Source of the DNA: Furcasterigmium furcatum
Taxonomy: Eukaryota; Ascomycota; Sordariomycetes; Glomerellales; Plectosphaerellaceae
Reading direction: 5' to 3'
Assembly (NCBI GenBank): GCA_001599815.1
Contig: BCIA01000001.1
Span: forward strand, 2,484,934-2,548,933
DNA length: 64,000 nucleotides
Below are positions 32,399 through 44,200 of the stretch, piece by piece; positions within the stretch are counted from its first letter, which is position 1; every line of letters begins with the position of its first letter. The notes below the pieces were generated by a model. The model had not been told where the DNA came from. It ran no database searches and was given only the letters and a program-made list of their open reading frames with translations. A program made the translations under genes and the position numbers.

Positions 32399-33403
32399 TC
32401 ATACGACGCCGATCGGTTTTGGCTTCCATGCGCCCACGTGCGGTGACCAGCCGGTGCCGTCGCCATCCCCTGATACGTTGTCGCCTTCGCCAGCGGTCTC
32501 CTCGGAGGCGGCTCCGGCTTTGGTGGGCTCAGCATCCTTCATGGTCTCGTCCTCCACTTCCTCTGTTGCCCGCGCAAGCAACACCTCTCTCGTCATCCTC
32601 AACGCCTTCAGCATGACCCCGGTGGACGGCGGATCATCCGTGATCCCCTCCAGGGCCCGTAAGATCCTATCCCAGTCCCAGCGCCTGATCAACTCTGTTC
32701 GAGAATACTCATCATCCCCACCGTTGAGATGCTCAAGAACCGCCTCTCGGCAGTGACTGTCGTCTCCCCTCGAAACAGCGACGCTCCCTTGCCCCTCCTG
32801 CGGAGATGCGTTGTCTGTGAGCTGCCGCCAGTAATACTCCCAAATCCACTCGAGGGCCTTCCGTGCTGCCGAGCGCAGCTTCGCCAGCGACGGGAGCTGC
32901 TCGTGCGTTGCCTGGTGGCGCAGCTCGACGAAAGTAGCAGGCAGACCGATGGTCTTGGCCACCGAGTACATGCTGAGCTTGCGCTGCTTATCTTGATGGC
33001 CATCAAGGAGGCCAGTGACGAACCTGTGGTAGCATATCAGTCCTGACATACGCTCGTTAAAGATAAATTCGGAGAGTACACACCGACTAAAAGCCGCCGC
33101 ATATGCCGCCCGGGCAGCGTACGTCCCAGCGCTCCCACCACCAGTCGCGGCAGCAGAGGAGGACGCGGCATCGCTCAGTATCGCCGCCGTCAACAGGGCG
33201 GTAGACTCGACCAGGTGCGGACATCCCCCACGCTGCATCCACACCGACACCCGCGCGACGGCCCGGTGCTTCTCCTCCGGGCGTGTCTCATCGTCGGGGC
33301 CTCCGGGGCCGGATGTGCCTGAGATCCCATCCGGAAAGAACTGCCGCCGGACCTCGAGCAGCTCGCGGCGGTGCCGCCACGGCGTGAGAATGTACTGCAC
33401 CAT
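32399..33403 (-). CDS. LAS1: Las1, pre-rRNA ITS2 endoribonuclease
   Basis: Exons 33084-33403 and 32399-33023; the 60-nt intron (GTGTGT...CTGAT...CACAG) is a stop-free multiple of three, so the unspliced frame is also open. Spliced protein 314 residues. Start at MVQYILTPW, the conserved Las1 N-terminus; the open frame runs further upstream but is not family-like. Splicing joins YAAAFSR to FVTGLLDGHQD, as expected for the family. The HEPN nuclease motif RHQATH (142-147) is intact. Las1 with Grc3 cuts the C2 site in ITS2 in the nucleolus/nucleus during 60S maturation. The C-terminus after about residue 260 is acidic and ends in WSPHVGAWKPKPIGVV, a conserved-looking tail motif that in Las1 contacts Grc3. 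Confidence 0.93.
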   Translation of the reverse strand: MVQYILTPWRHRRELLEVRRQFFPDGISGTSGPGGPDDETRPEEKHRAVARVSVWMQRGGCPHLVESTALLTAAILSDAASSSAAATGGGSAGTYAARAAYAAAFSRCVLSEFIFNERMSGLICYHRFVTGLLDGHQDKQRKLSMYSVAKTIGLPATFVELRHQATHEQLPSLAKLRSAARKALEWIWEYYWRQLTDNASPQEGQGSVAVSRGDDSHCREAVLEHLNGGDDEYSRTELIRRWDWDRILRALEGITDDPPSTGVMLKALRMTREVLLARATEEVEDETMKDAEPTKAGAASEETAGEGDNVSGDGDGTGWSPHVGAWKPKPIGVV

Positions 33404-34169
33404 GGATGGATGGCGTGCCGTCTCTTGACCGCCGGTCGAGACCCTCCTCCTCGATCCCTTGCGATCCCAGGGAGTTGCAAGCTGAGGACAGCTCAATCGG
33501 CGCGCGTCCCGGCGTCTCGTACAGGCTATTGCCGCGTGCTCAACGTCGCAAAAGAAAGCTCCAATCGGGCCGGGGGTCCTGGAGAGGAGAAGTCAAGCGC
33601 CACAGGGCTGCAGAGAGAACGCGGTGGATGGCAGGGTGCGTATGTGTCTAACAGGTAAATGTTTGCTTCTCCCTATTGTTGGTCGGACTCTGTATCTGGG
33701 GAAACTTTTATGTGGAGACGGCAACATTCTCGACGTCCACCATGATCGCACCGACGGAAACATTTTCACCCCCTGAACACACACCCCACGCTTCAACCTC
33801 GCCTCACCACCCTGACAGCCATGTCTCGCATGGCAACCGATCCCTCGGAAAAAGAATATAGTACTTCCCTCACACCTCCAGCCCTGCAGAGGCTTGCTTC
33901 TGCACACTGATCGCCACGTCTCAATCGGATCGACGAGCCGACTGACATATCTCCCTTTGCATTCCACCCTCCGCCAAGGACTGAATGTCTCATCACAGCT
34001 GAAGTGGTCGCTCGTCACGCCTAATAACCTGTACGTTGTCACATCTTGGGATTTTCTCTATTCCGAAACACATGATCGGCCGAGACCTAGGGGATGGATG
34101 CATCATAAGCATCTTTTTTGTCTACCCCCCCCCCTGCCATCCCAATCTAGACGCCAGCGCAAGGGTAAT
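33404..34169. other. Intergenic region
   Basis: 766 bp: LAS1 promoter and saccharopine reductase 3' flank. Contains a homopolymer of about ten C near 34125-34134. Confidence 0.5.
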
Positions 34170-35764
34170 CTAAGACACGGTCTTCTCCACCATCTCAATG
34201 CCGTAGCTCTCCTTCAGCTCCTTGATGAGCGGGTCGTTGATCTTGGAGCTCATGGGCGCCAGCACGCCCTTGTCCGACAGCGTGCCGTTGAGGACCTGCT
34301 TGACCGCGACGGCGCACGGGACGCCGACGAGCTTGGCCATGGCCGAGTAGCCCTTGGGGTCGCCGTACTCCACGAGGGTCGACGTGCGGGTCTCGCGCTC
34401 GCCCGACTTGTGCTCGATCTCGAACTTGTGCTGGAGCATGACGAGGTCGCGCTCGCCCTCCTCGAACTGCATCTTCTTTTCGAGGGTGGCGCAGAGGGTG
34501 TCGAGGGGGTTGCCGCGGGGGATCGTCTGCTCGTCGGAGAAGAGGCCGATCCAGCGGAGGCCGCTGAGGATGCGCTGACGGTCCTCGGCGGAGTCGAAGC
34601 TGGCCTTGGAGACGATGGCGGCCTCGAGGTCGGCGGCGGAGCTGGAGGAGGCGCCGACGATGGACTTGGTGGCCTCCTTCCAGGACTGAGCCTGGGCGAG
34701 GGCGTCGGTGGCGGTGTCGTCGAGGAAGCCGATCTCGACGAGGACGCGGATGAACTGGGGGAAGCCCTGGAAACGGAGGGTGCCGCGGATGATGGTCTCG
34801 GCCTCGGGGATGTTGTAACGCTCCTTGTAGGGGGTCGAGTCGCGGTTGGGGTAGGCGACGAAAGCATAGCCGGGGTAGATGAAGTAGGGCTTCGCGGTGC
34901 CCATGAGGTCCTTGGAGGCGACGTCGACGATGGAGCCGCCCTGGTAGTACCTGGCGGCGTTCCTCAGGGCGAGCAGCACGCCACGGGACGACCAGGAGAA
35001 CTTGTAGCCCAATGGGTTTCCGCTGTTTTCAGGAGCAGGACTGGACCATTTATTAGCATGTTACCCTGTCATTGGGGCGAAAGGGGAGACTTGCAGGCCA
35101 CCGCAGTAGGAGAGGAAGGACAGGATCTTGCCGCCATCGCGGTGGACCTCCTCGATGGTCTTGACGGCATCTGGGAACGCGTTAATATCAACGATCGGTC
35201 CAGGTTCCACGTGGGCACCTACAAAGGTGGTCAATGCCCGGGTCGAGGCCAATCTCGTTCATGACGGTGATGCCAGCATCCTTGGCGGCCTGGTCAAGCT
35301 CCATCATGGCGGGGGAGACATAGCTCGTCGTGACAACGTGCTTCTTCTGGCGGATGGCCGACTTGATGACGGTCGCGTGGAAGGTGTAAGGGATCAAGCT
35401 GATGACCAGGTCGTGCTTGGCCACCTCAGCGTCGAGGGCGGCATCGTTGGTCACATCGAGGGAGATGGGGGTGGAGTGGGCGACGCCCTCAGAGAGCTTC
35501 TTGGCCGACTCGAGGGTGCGGCAGGCTGGAGAATCAGGCATTAGAGTGTTGTTCCCCTTCCAAGGATACCATCGACCAAGCTTGGGGCCACGTACCGACG
35601 GTGACGGGGATGCCGGACGCGCTGAGGATGTCGAGAGTTGGTCGGGTCACGAAGCCCGCGCCGAGCATCAGCACACTCCTAGGAGACAACGGCGGTCAGC
35701 TGAGTGCTTCCATCTTAGAGGGACGAGTTTGTCGAAGATGTTCAAGCACATACTGGGAAGCCAT
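34170..35764 (-). CDS. LYS9: Saccharopine reductase (NADP+, L-glutamate-forming)
   Basis: Exons 35754-35764, 35596-35678, 35223-35525, 35095-35170 and 34170-35040, giving 447 residues, almost exactly the yeast Lys9 length. Rossmann start SVLMLGAGFVTRP; substrate-binding region LDPGIDHLYAVKTIEEVH across intron 3; GGLPAPENSGNPLGYKFSWS across intron 4; C-terminus KESYGIEMVEKTVS. Reaction: condenses aminoadipate semialdehyde with glutamate and reduces the adduct to saccharopine in the fungal alpha-aminoadipate lysine pathway, cytosolic. Introns 1-3 are GT-AG. Intron 4 (35041-35094) has a GC donor (GCAAGT...CCAG), a known minor class. Exon 1 is only 11 nt of coding sequence. Confidence 0.97.
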
Positions 35765-36890
35765 GTTGATTCAATGTGATAATCTGTCGAATTGGGAATT
35801 ATCTGGTAGCATCAGAAAGCTCCCAAGTCTGAGTCGCTCCTCGAAAATTTACCCCCTCCTCGACATGGTGGGGTAAAGCCCGATAACGGCCTATCACCCC
35901 TCCTCTGTCATCATCGCCCCTCGTTCTGATGAAAAAGATTGGGCCGTGCTTCTGAGCTTACATAACTCTGACATCGCTCAAGGTTTCAAAATTGGGAGGC
36001 TGGCTGGTTGGCTGGCAAGCTCCATGGTCTCCTTGGCCACTGCCAGACTAACAAAATTCTCCTCCCCTCCGTCCCCGCCCAGACATCACAAGCGGGTCAG
36101 AGTCCCAGGTTGCCAGGCTCTTGGTGGTCCCTGCGCCCTCCTTTCTTCAGTTCCTCTCACAACCTCCACTGTCGGCCGCGCTAAAAACCGAGGAGGTTAA
36201 AGTGGAGAAAACGGGCGGGGGTGGAGCCCCTCAGTTTTGGGAACGCCCTGCGAGTGTTTGGCCAATTGCAGCCCTTCAAACACTGATCCTGTGGAGCACG
36301 TACCGCTCCAGGAGGCCAAGACACATGTGAGACAGGGATCTTTTGGCGGCTCTGCCCTTCTCGCTTATTTTTAGCGGCCGGGAGCGAAGGACAACGATGA
36401 TGGAACGATCGACGAATCGCCGTGCACGTTGCACCAATTCTCTTCCCTCTCCCCCTCCCCCCTGGAATTGGTATTCTCGTCTCCCGCTGGCCCCAGCAAT
36501 ATCGTCTTGCTACCAGCCAGCAGAGCATGCATCACATTGAAACACATTGCTTCTTTATGCACCTGTGAGACCTCATCGTGCGAGTCTTGGAATCTTCAAT
36601 CCTATTCTTCTCAGCGAGTTCTTGCCGCTTTGGGCACCCTTTTGCAAGGGCACTGTCGCTACCTACTACATGCCCTATCTATGTCTGGGTATCCGTCTCC
36701 TGATGACGCCTGAACCAGTCCCTTTTGTTCTTTCCCATTCCTACACCGTTCAGAAGCAATACCCAAATACGCCACGCTGATCCCGACAAAAAACAACGCT
36801 GTAGATCCATGATAATACACCCTGAGCCACCTCGCTCAACAGGTTGGTCATACAAAAATAAAGTGATTCACGAGTGACATCGACTCGTGC
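35765..36890. other. Intergenic region
   Basis: About 1.1 kb: LYS9 promoter and 3' flank of the next minus-strand gene. No gene seen. Confidence 0.5.
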
Positions 36891-38249
36891 TCAGGCCGCC
36901 TGCGGTACCTTGACCCGTTCCTCCTGCTCATCTTCCTGGTCATCACCATCTGCGTCATCGTCTTGCTCATCATCGCTCTCGGGTGGGCACCAAGCCTCCT
37001 CAAGCTTGAGACCCTTGCCGGTGCCTTCCCTACGACGGGGTGCGCTAAGAAGGGACGACATGGCAGAGCGAGAATGGCTCAGATGGGGGTCGTCGTCGAT
37101 CTTCTCCGGTGCATCGTACAGTCCCATGCCGATGAGGATCTCGCCCTCTTCCTCGGGCTCATCCAGCGACTGGTAGGGGATGGACTCTTCCGACGAGACG
37201 GCAGGCTGAGGCTGCTGAGACTGAGGCAGGTTCTCAGGAGTCGGCGGCGAGGTGCTGCTGAAGCCCTGCGAGGCGAACGATGCCCACGCTGCAGCTGTTG
37301 AGGCATAATCCGAGGTGGGCAAGGCTGGGAATGGTTCCGTGTTGCAGCCGCATGACGAGACGTAGGCGGGGACGTGGTGCTGAGGCACGTTCCATCCCTC
37401 GACCGGCAGGTAAGGGGTCGAGTCAAAGGTATTATAGGGCAGAGAAGTAGGGGAGAAGGAGGAATTTGGTGAAGTGCTGCAAGAGTAGGCGGGGACCGGG
37501 GAGAAGTGAGGCTGGTACGCTGCGGACAGATCTCCGTCGAGTGTTGCCGGGAAGGGATACTGGGTAAAATTTTGGTGTTGTTGCTGGTATGGCGCGGACA
37601 TGGCCACCTGATGTTGCGGGTAGGAAGACGGGTGCCAGCTGACCGGCCGGGTTGATCGAGGCTGCGAGCTGACCGCCTCGGGCGTGTAAGTGGGCATCAC
37701 CGCCTGGCCCATCTGCTGCCTCCTCCTCGCCGCCACGGTCGTCTCGTTCATGATGGTTCTCCTCCTGGAAGCCATGGTGGACGAGAGGGGGCTGTTGTTG
37801 GCGCTGCTGGGCTTCACAATGCGCATGGCATTGCCCATGGAATTTGCTGGGCGATGGTGCTGGCCTGCGGCTCCTCTTGACAGCCTTCGTGATGCCTGGG
37901 AAGCCGCCATTTGCCGCGAAAGATCATCCAGAAATGTGTCTGTGGGGTACAAGGTGCCCGCGGGGTGGGCAACGCCCAGGTATGTTGAAGGCATCATCGT
38001 GATGGAAGTTGTGTCGGTGTTGGAAGGTTTGAGCTGCCACGAGTGGGCAGTGAGAGATGGCGAGGGAGCGTGTCGACGTGGTTGTATGTATACCACTTGG
38101 CTCAAGGGTGTGGTCTGAAAGGGGGGAATCGTCGGTGATATACGAACAAGAGAGTCCGTGTTGGTGGGGGAAAGGCCTTGCTCGGCTGGTCTCAGAGGTG
38201 TGGCAGGGCCGGAGACGGGGACATAATAAATCGAACCTGGATCTTGCAA
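36891..38249 (-). CDS. Conserved Pezizomycotina protein of unknown function, low complexity
   Basis: Single-exon frame, 452 residues, with no catalytic domain or membrane segment. Most of it is Ser/Pro/Thr/Gln-rich and probably disordered, with a basic stretch (ASRRRTIMNETTVAARRRQQ) that could be a nuclear signal or bind nucleic acid. The C-terminal part has ordered-looking motifs, GEILIGMGLYDAPEK and GKGLKLEEAWCPPE, which I associate with a conserved fungal family without assigned function; an extremely acidic stretch and KVPQAA close it. The composition would suit a transcriptional or signalling regulator, but this is inference. Its upstream region is unusually long (about 7.1 kb with no evident gene). 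Confidence 0.75.
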   Translation of the reverse strand: MQDPGSIYYVPVSGPATPLRPAEQGLSPTNTDSLVRISPTIPPFQTTPLSQVVYIQPRRHAPSPSLTAHSWQLKPSNTDTTSITMMPSTYLGVAHPAGTLYPTDTFLDDLSRQMAASQASRRLSRGAAGQHHRPANSMGNAMRIVKPSSANNSPLSSTMASRRRTIMNETTVAARRRQQMGQAVMPTYTPEAVSSQPRSTRPVSWHPSSYPQHQVAMSAPYQQQHQNFTQYPFPATLDGDLSAAYQPHFSPVPAYSCSTSPNSSFSPTSLPYNTFDSTPYLPVEGWNVPQHHVPAYVSSCGCNTEPFPALPTSDYASTAAAWASFASQGFSSTSPPTPENLPQSQQPQPAVSSEESIPYQSLDEPEEEGEILIGMGLYDAPEKIDDDPHLSHSRSAMSSLLSAPRRREGTGKGLKLEEAWCPPESDDEQDDDADGDDQEDEQEERVKVPQAA

Positions 38250-41200
38250 GGGACAGCCATTTCATCTAGATCCCAGGAGTGGGCCGGCCGGAGGAGAAGG
38301 GGACAAGAAACACGGCAATAAAGCGTTGGCGGATCTGGTATGCGTTGGAAGAGCGCCCCAAAATGCGGGTTGCATGGGATGTGAGGTCGGTCATGGCCAG
38401 GGACAAGGGCGGAGGAGCCCATGTACACACCTCCATAGTACGTAGGTACCTACCTGAGAAGCTCGTCTCCGCGTGCCTATTGCAACGCTACTCTTGTGCA
38501 TGTCTGACTATCCGTCGACGGGTCAGGGTGGTGGGCTGCGTCATACGGCTGAGCAGGGATGCCCATCACCAGGGGACCAAACTCCCCAACATGGGTCCAT
38601 TTGGGATGAAAGTTTCCCGTTCCTTTGGGCGGCCTTGGCTCATGTAAACAGATGCATGCCGCAAAAGCCCGGCCCGTTGGGGGTGGGCAATGGACAAGTG
38701 GGTGTGGCGTGGGCGACGCGCTTGCCCTTGGCCGGGCTGGTGCATGGTCCTGGCTGCTGTGAATAAGGGGGGTGTGGATGATCCTGGGGCGGGAGAATTG
38801 AAGATGATACTTACCGCGCCGTGTGGAGCGGCTTCTAGTCGGTTGCAGAGCGAGGGAGGCATCCACTCTGGGCCTCTTGACGGACGGAATCGTAAGGCTC
38901 GGTGCTCAGCTCTCCCCTGCTAGCCCGGTCCTCTGGGTAGCCTCCCTCCTGGCCGTTCCTCTGGTCTCGGGTGGTGGCTCGGCGAATCATGAGGTGGGCC
39001 GCCGCCATCGAGGAAGAAATGGAAAAGAACAAGGATGGAAAGGAACCGCCGCTCGGGCCAGGCGGCGGCCACCCACACCTGCAGCATCGCAGTCTGGAGG
39101 CGAGTGGAGATGGGCGGCGCAGGGGAGCCCGCCGGCGGTCCACGTTGGATCGAGAGGCACGTCCACCTCGGGGTGGGCGGATTGGAGGTTTGAGCTCCAG
39201 GCCGAATTTAGGGGGCGCCTCCCACGAGAATCCACGCCGAGAGGTCGCCTACAGCGGGGTCTTTGCGGTGGTTGAACGGGTACAGGGCGTGAACGTATGT
39301 GCCACTGGGGGTAAGGGCCAGCGGCTCGAGTTTGGGCTCTGCAAGGGCGTCAAATCCAACAAGTGATCGATAGTACAGTATGTAGTACTCGCACCTACAG
39401 GCTCCCTCGCAGTCCCTTTCATGTCCAAGATCAAGTCATGTCGCAGGCGCTCTGGACATACGCACCCAGGCGAGTGGAGGTGTCATCGTGGACCGGGACA
39501 CGGCCATAAGTACGCCCCTCAGTGACAGTCCACACCTCCAACCCGCTGTGTCCATATGCCGATGTTCGTCCACCTTGACTGCAGTTCCTTCAGGCCTGGC
39601 AAGCGAAGCGGAGACGTGATAGGGGGGTGGCAGCTTGCACCTCAGCTTTTCAACAAGCACAATAGGGCTGTTACGAGAAGGGTACAAGTATGTACAGTTT
39701 CTCAGCGTCCGAGGCTAGAAGGCGGCGGCGGCGGCACAAAGTCAGTTGCCCCCTGAGGGAATCAGAGCCTGCTGAGTTGAGTGTCAGCGCCGGGGCCGGG
39801 CCAGGGTCGGAGATGGAATGCCAGGTGCATCAGCAGGCGCCTCGTTCTTTTCCTGTTGCGTTTCGACTATGGGCGGCGATCCCCGCACTAAGGGCGCTGC
39901 AGGAGCCTGGCTCCCAAGTCCCTGATTATTGCGCATTTGAGCCAAAATCATGAAGTGGCCGGAGGCAAACGAGCAACCGGCAGGGTGTTGTTTGTTAGTT
40001 TGCCGACATTTGAGTGTGGAATGTCTGCCTCTTGGCTGAGGAAGAAGGCCCCAGGTTGAGGGAATAGCTGTATGGGGGGCGTATGCATAGTGAGAAACGA
40101 GCCGCTCTTGGGGGTTAAAGTGGTCTGGACAGGACGAAAAGATGTTCGTTCCGCAGTGGTCAAGGTAGTGGGTGCAGACCCCATGGTGCAAGGGCAGAAG
40201 ACAGATTGCCGGGGCGCGTTCTGTCACGAGTCGCGATCAGGTTTTCGACCTTGTCAAACTAACTGCCCGAGAGAGACGTGCATGTGGGGTTCAGGGTGTT
40301 CCGGGCTGTCCGTGAACAGCATGCGCACTAGGGTGCCGACGGTGGGCGTGGTGACGCGACGAACTCCTGGCAACGAGCTTCGTCTGGGTGTCTCGTGGTT
40401 CCGCACCGTCAGGGTAGCGCCTGAAGAAGGGACGGGTACGAGCAAGTCGCACCCCGGTCTCACCTAGCTACTTGGGCTACCTAGTTGCCTAGTGATGGCT
40501 GGCTCTGGCGCCAACAGACTGTCCAGAAGGGTACGTACATGACGCTGATCGTGAGGGAATGGGATGCCGTGTACGCGGCCGGGTGTATGGTTCGATCCGT
40601 GGACGCGCAGGGGAGGGATCGCAATCTCATTCGATGGCCTGGCTTGCGTGAGACGGATTCGGGCTGAGCGGGCCACAAAGCGGGAGTCGAGGTCCCCTTG
40701 TTCCCGTTCGTTGGGTGTTTGGTGGTTGAAGGGACAGTGGGGGGTTACGACTTCTGTACGCTGTCGAATGGTCGGCAGGGGGGGGTCGCCGGCGAACGAA
40801 CAATGCCAGCCAGCGAGCATGAGGCGAGACAGAGGTGACGAGCAGCCAACAGATGACAAGTCGTCTCGCCCGAGGCAGCTGACTGGTTGATCTGGCGGCG
40901 GGCAGGGAAGAGGCGTTGTTGGTGAGGCCAGTGTGGAATGCGCATCGACCGTAAGATCATTGGGTGGGCTGGCCAGGGGCCAGCACATGCGGGCTTGAGA
41001 AAGCAACAGGCCAAGGCCAGGCATTGAACCGAAACTCAGTCGTGTGGATGGGTGCTGATGAGCGTGTGACGCTGGGATGGAGACATGGGGAGCGAGTAAG
41101 GGGGGCTGTGCGAAAGGAGGTTGCAAACGAAAGGAAAAAGGAAGAGGCATTCAAGATGTGGAGCCCCGCGGACCCAAGCAGACAGCCCGCCCGCCGGTCG

Positions 41201-44200
41201 ACCAAATTAGCCCAGGGCGGTGAAGCGCAGCCAGCGGAGGGCAGGTGCGAGGGAGGGGCCGATCAGCACCTCGACAGGGTGGAAGGAGCAGGTCTGAAAG
41301 GAAAGGAGAGAAGCGGGATGGGTGATTGGCCTTGGGGTCGGACGAGGTAGGTGCGAGAGGGGCCGGCCTGCCCAAATGCATGCGATGGAACCCCTGTGCG
41401 AGACATTTTCCCTGGAGCGACCGAGGTTGTGTGCAACAATGGAGACGTCCACGGGTACTGAAGCGACCTCGAGCGTCCATAATGTGCGCTCTGGGCGCCG
41501 TGTGATTTCGGGGGGAACTGATCCGCCCTATAGGCAGGCTTAGCCAGTGCAGGCGCAGGGCGCGGCGCAACCCGGGCACCAAGCCAACCTGGAACCCGGA
41601 CCAGTCGCCGGGGATGCGTGGCCTCCCAGGGCCTCAGCAAAGTGATTCAGTGGATGTCAGCCACTAAAATTTAGCCCCGAGGGGGTTTGCTAGGCGGGTT
41701 GGCGGGCGCTGCGGGCGGCAGAAACTTGGGGCGCCCTCCCTGAACAGGCAGGCCACCTAGGCAGGAGCTACCCTCCATGAAAGGCATCTAATGACGGGAC
41801 CGGGACTGGAAGGAGGGGCAAAGGGCCACCGACTCGAGGAAGGTGCCACGGTGCCACTTCAGTCAGGCGGGACTGGCGAGTGTCGCCGGACAAGCCCGAA
41901 AAATGCCAGCACACCGCCCGCGAGATCCTCCATCCCTCCCAATTCCGGCACGTCTCGTCTTCTGTCCTCTTGTCTCCTTCACCTGACTTGCATTGATCAC
42001 AACGCCACCGCAAGATCGGTCCCCCTCGCCTGCGCCAAACGCGATGGAATACCCGAGCTGGCCAGCCGTGTCTTCCGACTCTTTGGGTGTGGTCGTCTCA
42101 CAATCCTTCAACCTCCCACCACCCTGAGTCTGCAAGTACTTGTAGTCATAGGCCGTGGCTGGCCTGTCCATCCGTCCATCCATCCCCCGAGTCAAGCCGC
42201 GAGTTTCCACCAGCCAGGCCAGGATCGGAGACGGTGAAGCACAAAAGTTCGTTTGTCACAGGTCATCCATGCACACAGGAGACGGGAGACCATCACCGCC
42301 GCCTTGCCACGAACCTCAAGCCGCATTGAAATGACGGTCCAACTTGCACGCGACAGTTCCCATGTCTTGTGAAAGCAAGAAACTAGATCACAACCAGCTA
42401 CCACGGTACACAGAGCTCCTCAGTGGTTAACCAATCATACATCCAAGCCCCGTGGCACCTCGCCAAGCTGTGTCCTGACCAGGCAGGGGTCGACATCGCC
42501 CGTGAGGGCAGTGGCGCCGCTGTACCGCTGCGGTTGCTGTGAGGCTGGGGGAACGACCGAAAGACCATGACCTAATTTCCTCCGGGAATGCGAATGCTCA
42601 GAATTGGCATCGGGCTCGCTCTCCACCCACACGCCTCCGACTCCGACTCCGAAAGCCCGCACCCGCCAGCCCGCCCAGACAAGACCAGACTGCTCATTCA
42701 ACTCTGAATCCGTCCTGACTCATCGCGGAGGGTCCCCCAATCCCCCACGGCTGTGACCGGCTTCAGCTTTTCATTTCCCAGCTCTGGCGCTGCTGATCTA
42801 TGTACGAACTTCACAGATGAGGTACCTCTGGCACGAGCAAGTTTTCACACGAGTCAACCCCTTGCCCAAGTCCCACGCCCCTATCTCAGCGCCAACGTCA
42901 TGCTGGGATGCAAAACGCCCCGTCTGCAGGAAGTATTGCCATGCTTTCGTATGTATGTACGATACTGTACGCAGACAAAGACACGAGAGCATGCACTTGC
43001 CACCATCCCCGCGCACTCGGTACTGGGTTGTGAGTCTGACAGGATGACCTCCGGCCGACTTATTCAACCGATCTTCATCAGACGAAACTCGAGGATAAAC
43101 TTGCGAAGTATCGGACTTGGATGGAGGAACACGCATGACAGCGAGAGCTACATTCTTCGACACCGCCCTGCGCCATGCACCTCCAAACGGTACCTGGGGG
43201 CTGACCTACTTTGGACGAGGAAAGGCGGGCAGCACGTATCTCCACCTTCCAAGTACTTGTATTACTTCGGCCGCGACATCCAGATGATTTCTTCATTCCA
43301 TGTGGGACTCAGAGCTTCAAACTGGGCCAGCTCGGCCCCGCTGGATACCGACTTTGACTTGCCTCTGGCGAGGTCACGAAGCAGCTCCGGCACCCAGGCC
43401 TAGACCTTGCACTGTCCTTGGCGCCAGCAACGAGGGAGGACGACACAGATTTGGGTCTTCACTCGGTCTTTCGAGGTGACCTCGATACTGTACCGTGACA
43501 CAACGTGCATGGCCTCCCGTGACATGGAAGAACCCCTCTTACCTTCCGCCTACCATCACAAAGACGAAGATGCTTGCTGTCTCATCGACTGCCGACGATC
43601 ATGTCGTGGGCTGTACAACTTTGGTCGTGTTGACCTTGGTGCTCATGCCAAGCAGAGGTGCAAAGGGTTTGGTGTTTTGGCTCGTGACGTCGTGCGAGCC
43701 CGGGACACCCCTGGGCGTTCGGCTAACGATCCCGTTTTCGCGCGAGGATGGCCATCCTGGGTAGTGATGACAACGTCTCCATCTTGCCGTTGAAGGCGGC
43801 CAAAGACGCTGTTGCCTTCTCATGGCTTCTCTCTTGACCTCGAGTTTCAAACCACTCAACCGCGCGACGCCGGAGCCCTCCCGAGGTGTCTCGGTGCAAC
43901 CCGAACTTCCACTATTGCGACGTCTGGCAAAAACAAGCACGCCCGAATTTGGGCCAAATGCCTGCGGGTTTTAGCTGGACCTTTCGACAATGGAAACTGG
44001 CATCATGTCAGGTAACAAAAGGGGTATTCTTGCATTGCCCACCCCCTGGCATGGCACCCCGCCGCCCGTCGGCAGGGACTGGCTGTTGGGCCAGCTGGAG
44101 ACGATCGCAACACAGACGACTGACTGGATGCACCCGGCAAGCGTCGCTAGCGCAGCCAGCTTGCTGAACCGATGCCATGGACCTCCTGCCCGGCCCTATC

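Noticed and set aside
34250..34867. 205-codon minus-strand Ser/Pro-rich frame
   Set aside because: Alternative frame within the saccharopine reductase exon.
33894..35264. 456-codon plus-strand frame across saccharopine reductase
   Set aside because: Shadow of the minus-strand enzyme; no family resemblance.
40586..40605. GGTTCGATCC, resembling a tRNA B box
   Set aside because: No matching A box, acceptor stem or cloverleaf in the surrounding 90 bases.
40464..41150. 228-codon minus-strand frame in the gene desert
   Set aside because: Pro/Ser/His-rich translation without ordered motifs; looks like chance in GC-rich DNA.
42753..43403. 216-codon plus-strand frame in the gene desert
   Set aside because: No recognisable family and no flanking exon signals; kept only as a possibility for transcript data to test.
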